From positions 1 through 64,000 of the forward strand of contig JAEOTV010000073.1 in NCBI GenBank assembly GCA_016839635.1: 64,000 nt of DNA, written 5' to 3'. Source of the DNA: Promethearchaeota archaeon. GTDB taxonomy: Archaea; Asgardarchaeota; Lokiarchaeia; Sigynarchaeales; SOKP01. Position 1 is the first letter of the stretch. Each line of letters begins with the position of its first letter. The notes below the pieces were generated by a model, which ran no database searches, had not been told where the DNA came from, and saw nothing but the letters and a program-made list of their open reading frames with translations. Of this stretch, positions 63,734 to 64,000 are shown piece after piece. Position numbers and translations under genes: made by a program.

Positions 63734-64000
63734 TTATTTGATGGCAATTTTCTTCTTTTCTGGTACTACCGGCTCAACTTTCGGAATTTTTACTGTTAAG
63801 ATTCCCTTATCGAGAGTAGCATCAATTTTGTCCTCATCAATGCTGTCAGGTAAGGTAAAGCATCGGTAATAACTTGATGAACGGTATTCTCTCCTAACTA
63901 ATTCACCATCTTTTTCTTCTCTCTTTTCTTCTTTTACTTCACCTTTAATTTCTAAATTTCCATCTTGGATTGAAATTTCGATATCCCCTTTATCTAATCC
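63734..64000 (-). CDS. hsp20: Hsp20/alpha-crystallin small heat-shock protein (5' end cut by window)
   Basis: The last 88 residues of a small heat-shock protein; the gene continues beyond the right edge. ISIQDGNLEIKGEVKEE is the conserved strand pair of the alpha-crystallin domain. The next strand region reads YRSSSYYRCFTLPDSID. DKGILTVKIPK is the canonical G-I-L-T-V end, and a lysine-rich tail closes it. It prevents aggregation of unfolded proteins. A poly-A stretch (T on the transcript) after the stop is its likely terminator. Confidence 0.9.
   Translation of the reverse strand, partial: GLDKGDIEISIQDGNLEIKGEVKEEKREEKDGELVRREYRSSSYYRCFTLPDSIDEDKIDATLDKGILTVKIPKVEPVVPEKKKIAIK

Overview
The window reads as a chromosomal segment of an Asgard archaeon, most likely of the Lokiarchaeia. 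It is strongly AT-rich. Its information-processing genes are archaeal: HerA, NurA, Mre11, Rad50, Alba, a wyosine-pathway Taw2-like enzyme, a Trm11/Trm-G10-like tRNA methyltransferase and a Sec11-type signal peptidase. Several genes have eukaryote-like character: a single gelsolin-type domain, a LURP-one remnant and a protein resembling the N-terminal domain of ciliary IFT52. Many proteins are Asgard-style zinc ribbons or beta-propellers. TTG start codons are common. I saw no rRNA, tRNA, CRISPR array or insertion sequence.

Layout. 0-5.4 kb: an FGGY sugar kinase, a zinc-domain protein, a decayed LURP-one gene and an acyl-CoA synthetase. 5.6-18.2 kb: tRNA-modification enzymes, endonuclease III, a rhomboid protease, a PIMT-like protein with a helical tail, and orphans. 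18.3-27.5 kb: the gelsolin-like gene, a UvrD-type helicase, then herA-nurA-mre11-rad50 in one run. 27.6-28.5 kb: a short histone-fold protein and Alba side by side. 28.7-34.9 kb: two tandem small membrane proteins, signal peptidase, a lipid kinase, zinc ribbons and an M28 peptidase. 35-41.1 kb: a thiolase/DUF35 pair, an MFS transporter, a corrinoid adenosyltransferase and a two-subunit CoA transferase. 41.2-45.4 kb: a SNF2/SWIM pair. 45.4-50.3 kb and 57.9-59.9 kb: a membrane and secreted-protein set described below. 50.3-57.8 kb: a CooC-like ATPase, a stand-alone CdhC/AcsB N-domain-like protein, an FAD/Fe-S oxidoreductase pair and two 2-hydroxyacyl-CoA dehydratase family subunits. 60.4-63.5 kb: methylmalonyl-CoA mutase in two subunits with its GTPase. 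The right edge cuts an Hsp20 gene.

Metabolically the window suggests a heterotroph handling acyl-CoA intermediates. It carries an AMP-forming acyl-CoA ligase, a thiolase, a CoA transferase, dehydratase-family proteins and B12-dependent methylmalonyl-CoA mutase. The adenosyltransferase needed to make adenosylcobalamin is about 22 kb away.

The most unusual signal is a conserved element of about 30 bp with core AAGGTGCACTT, or close variants, found five times between genes. Each copy abuts a TATA-like stretch 50-90 bp upstream of a minus-strand gene or gene remnant. It precedes (A) an ICMT-like membrane protein plus a membrane-anchored double winged-helix regulator, (B) an LVIVD propeller plus two four-helix membrane proteins, (C) a nonsense-mutated copy of one of those proteins, (D) a seven-unit SBBP propeller with the same anchoring plan, and (E) an internally deleted remnant of the same membrane family. 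I infer a local regulon of cell-surface and membrane proteins, perhaps controlled by the membrane-bound regulator it contains.
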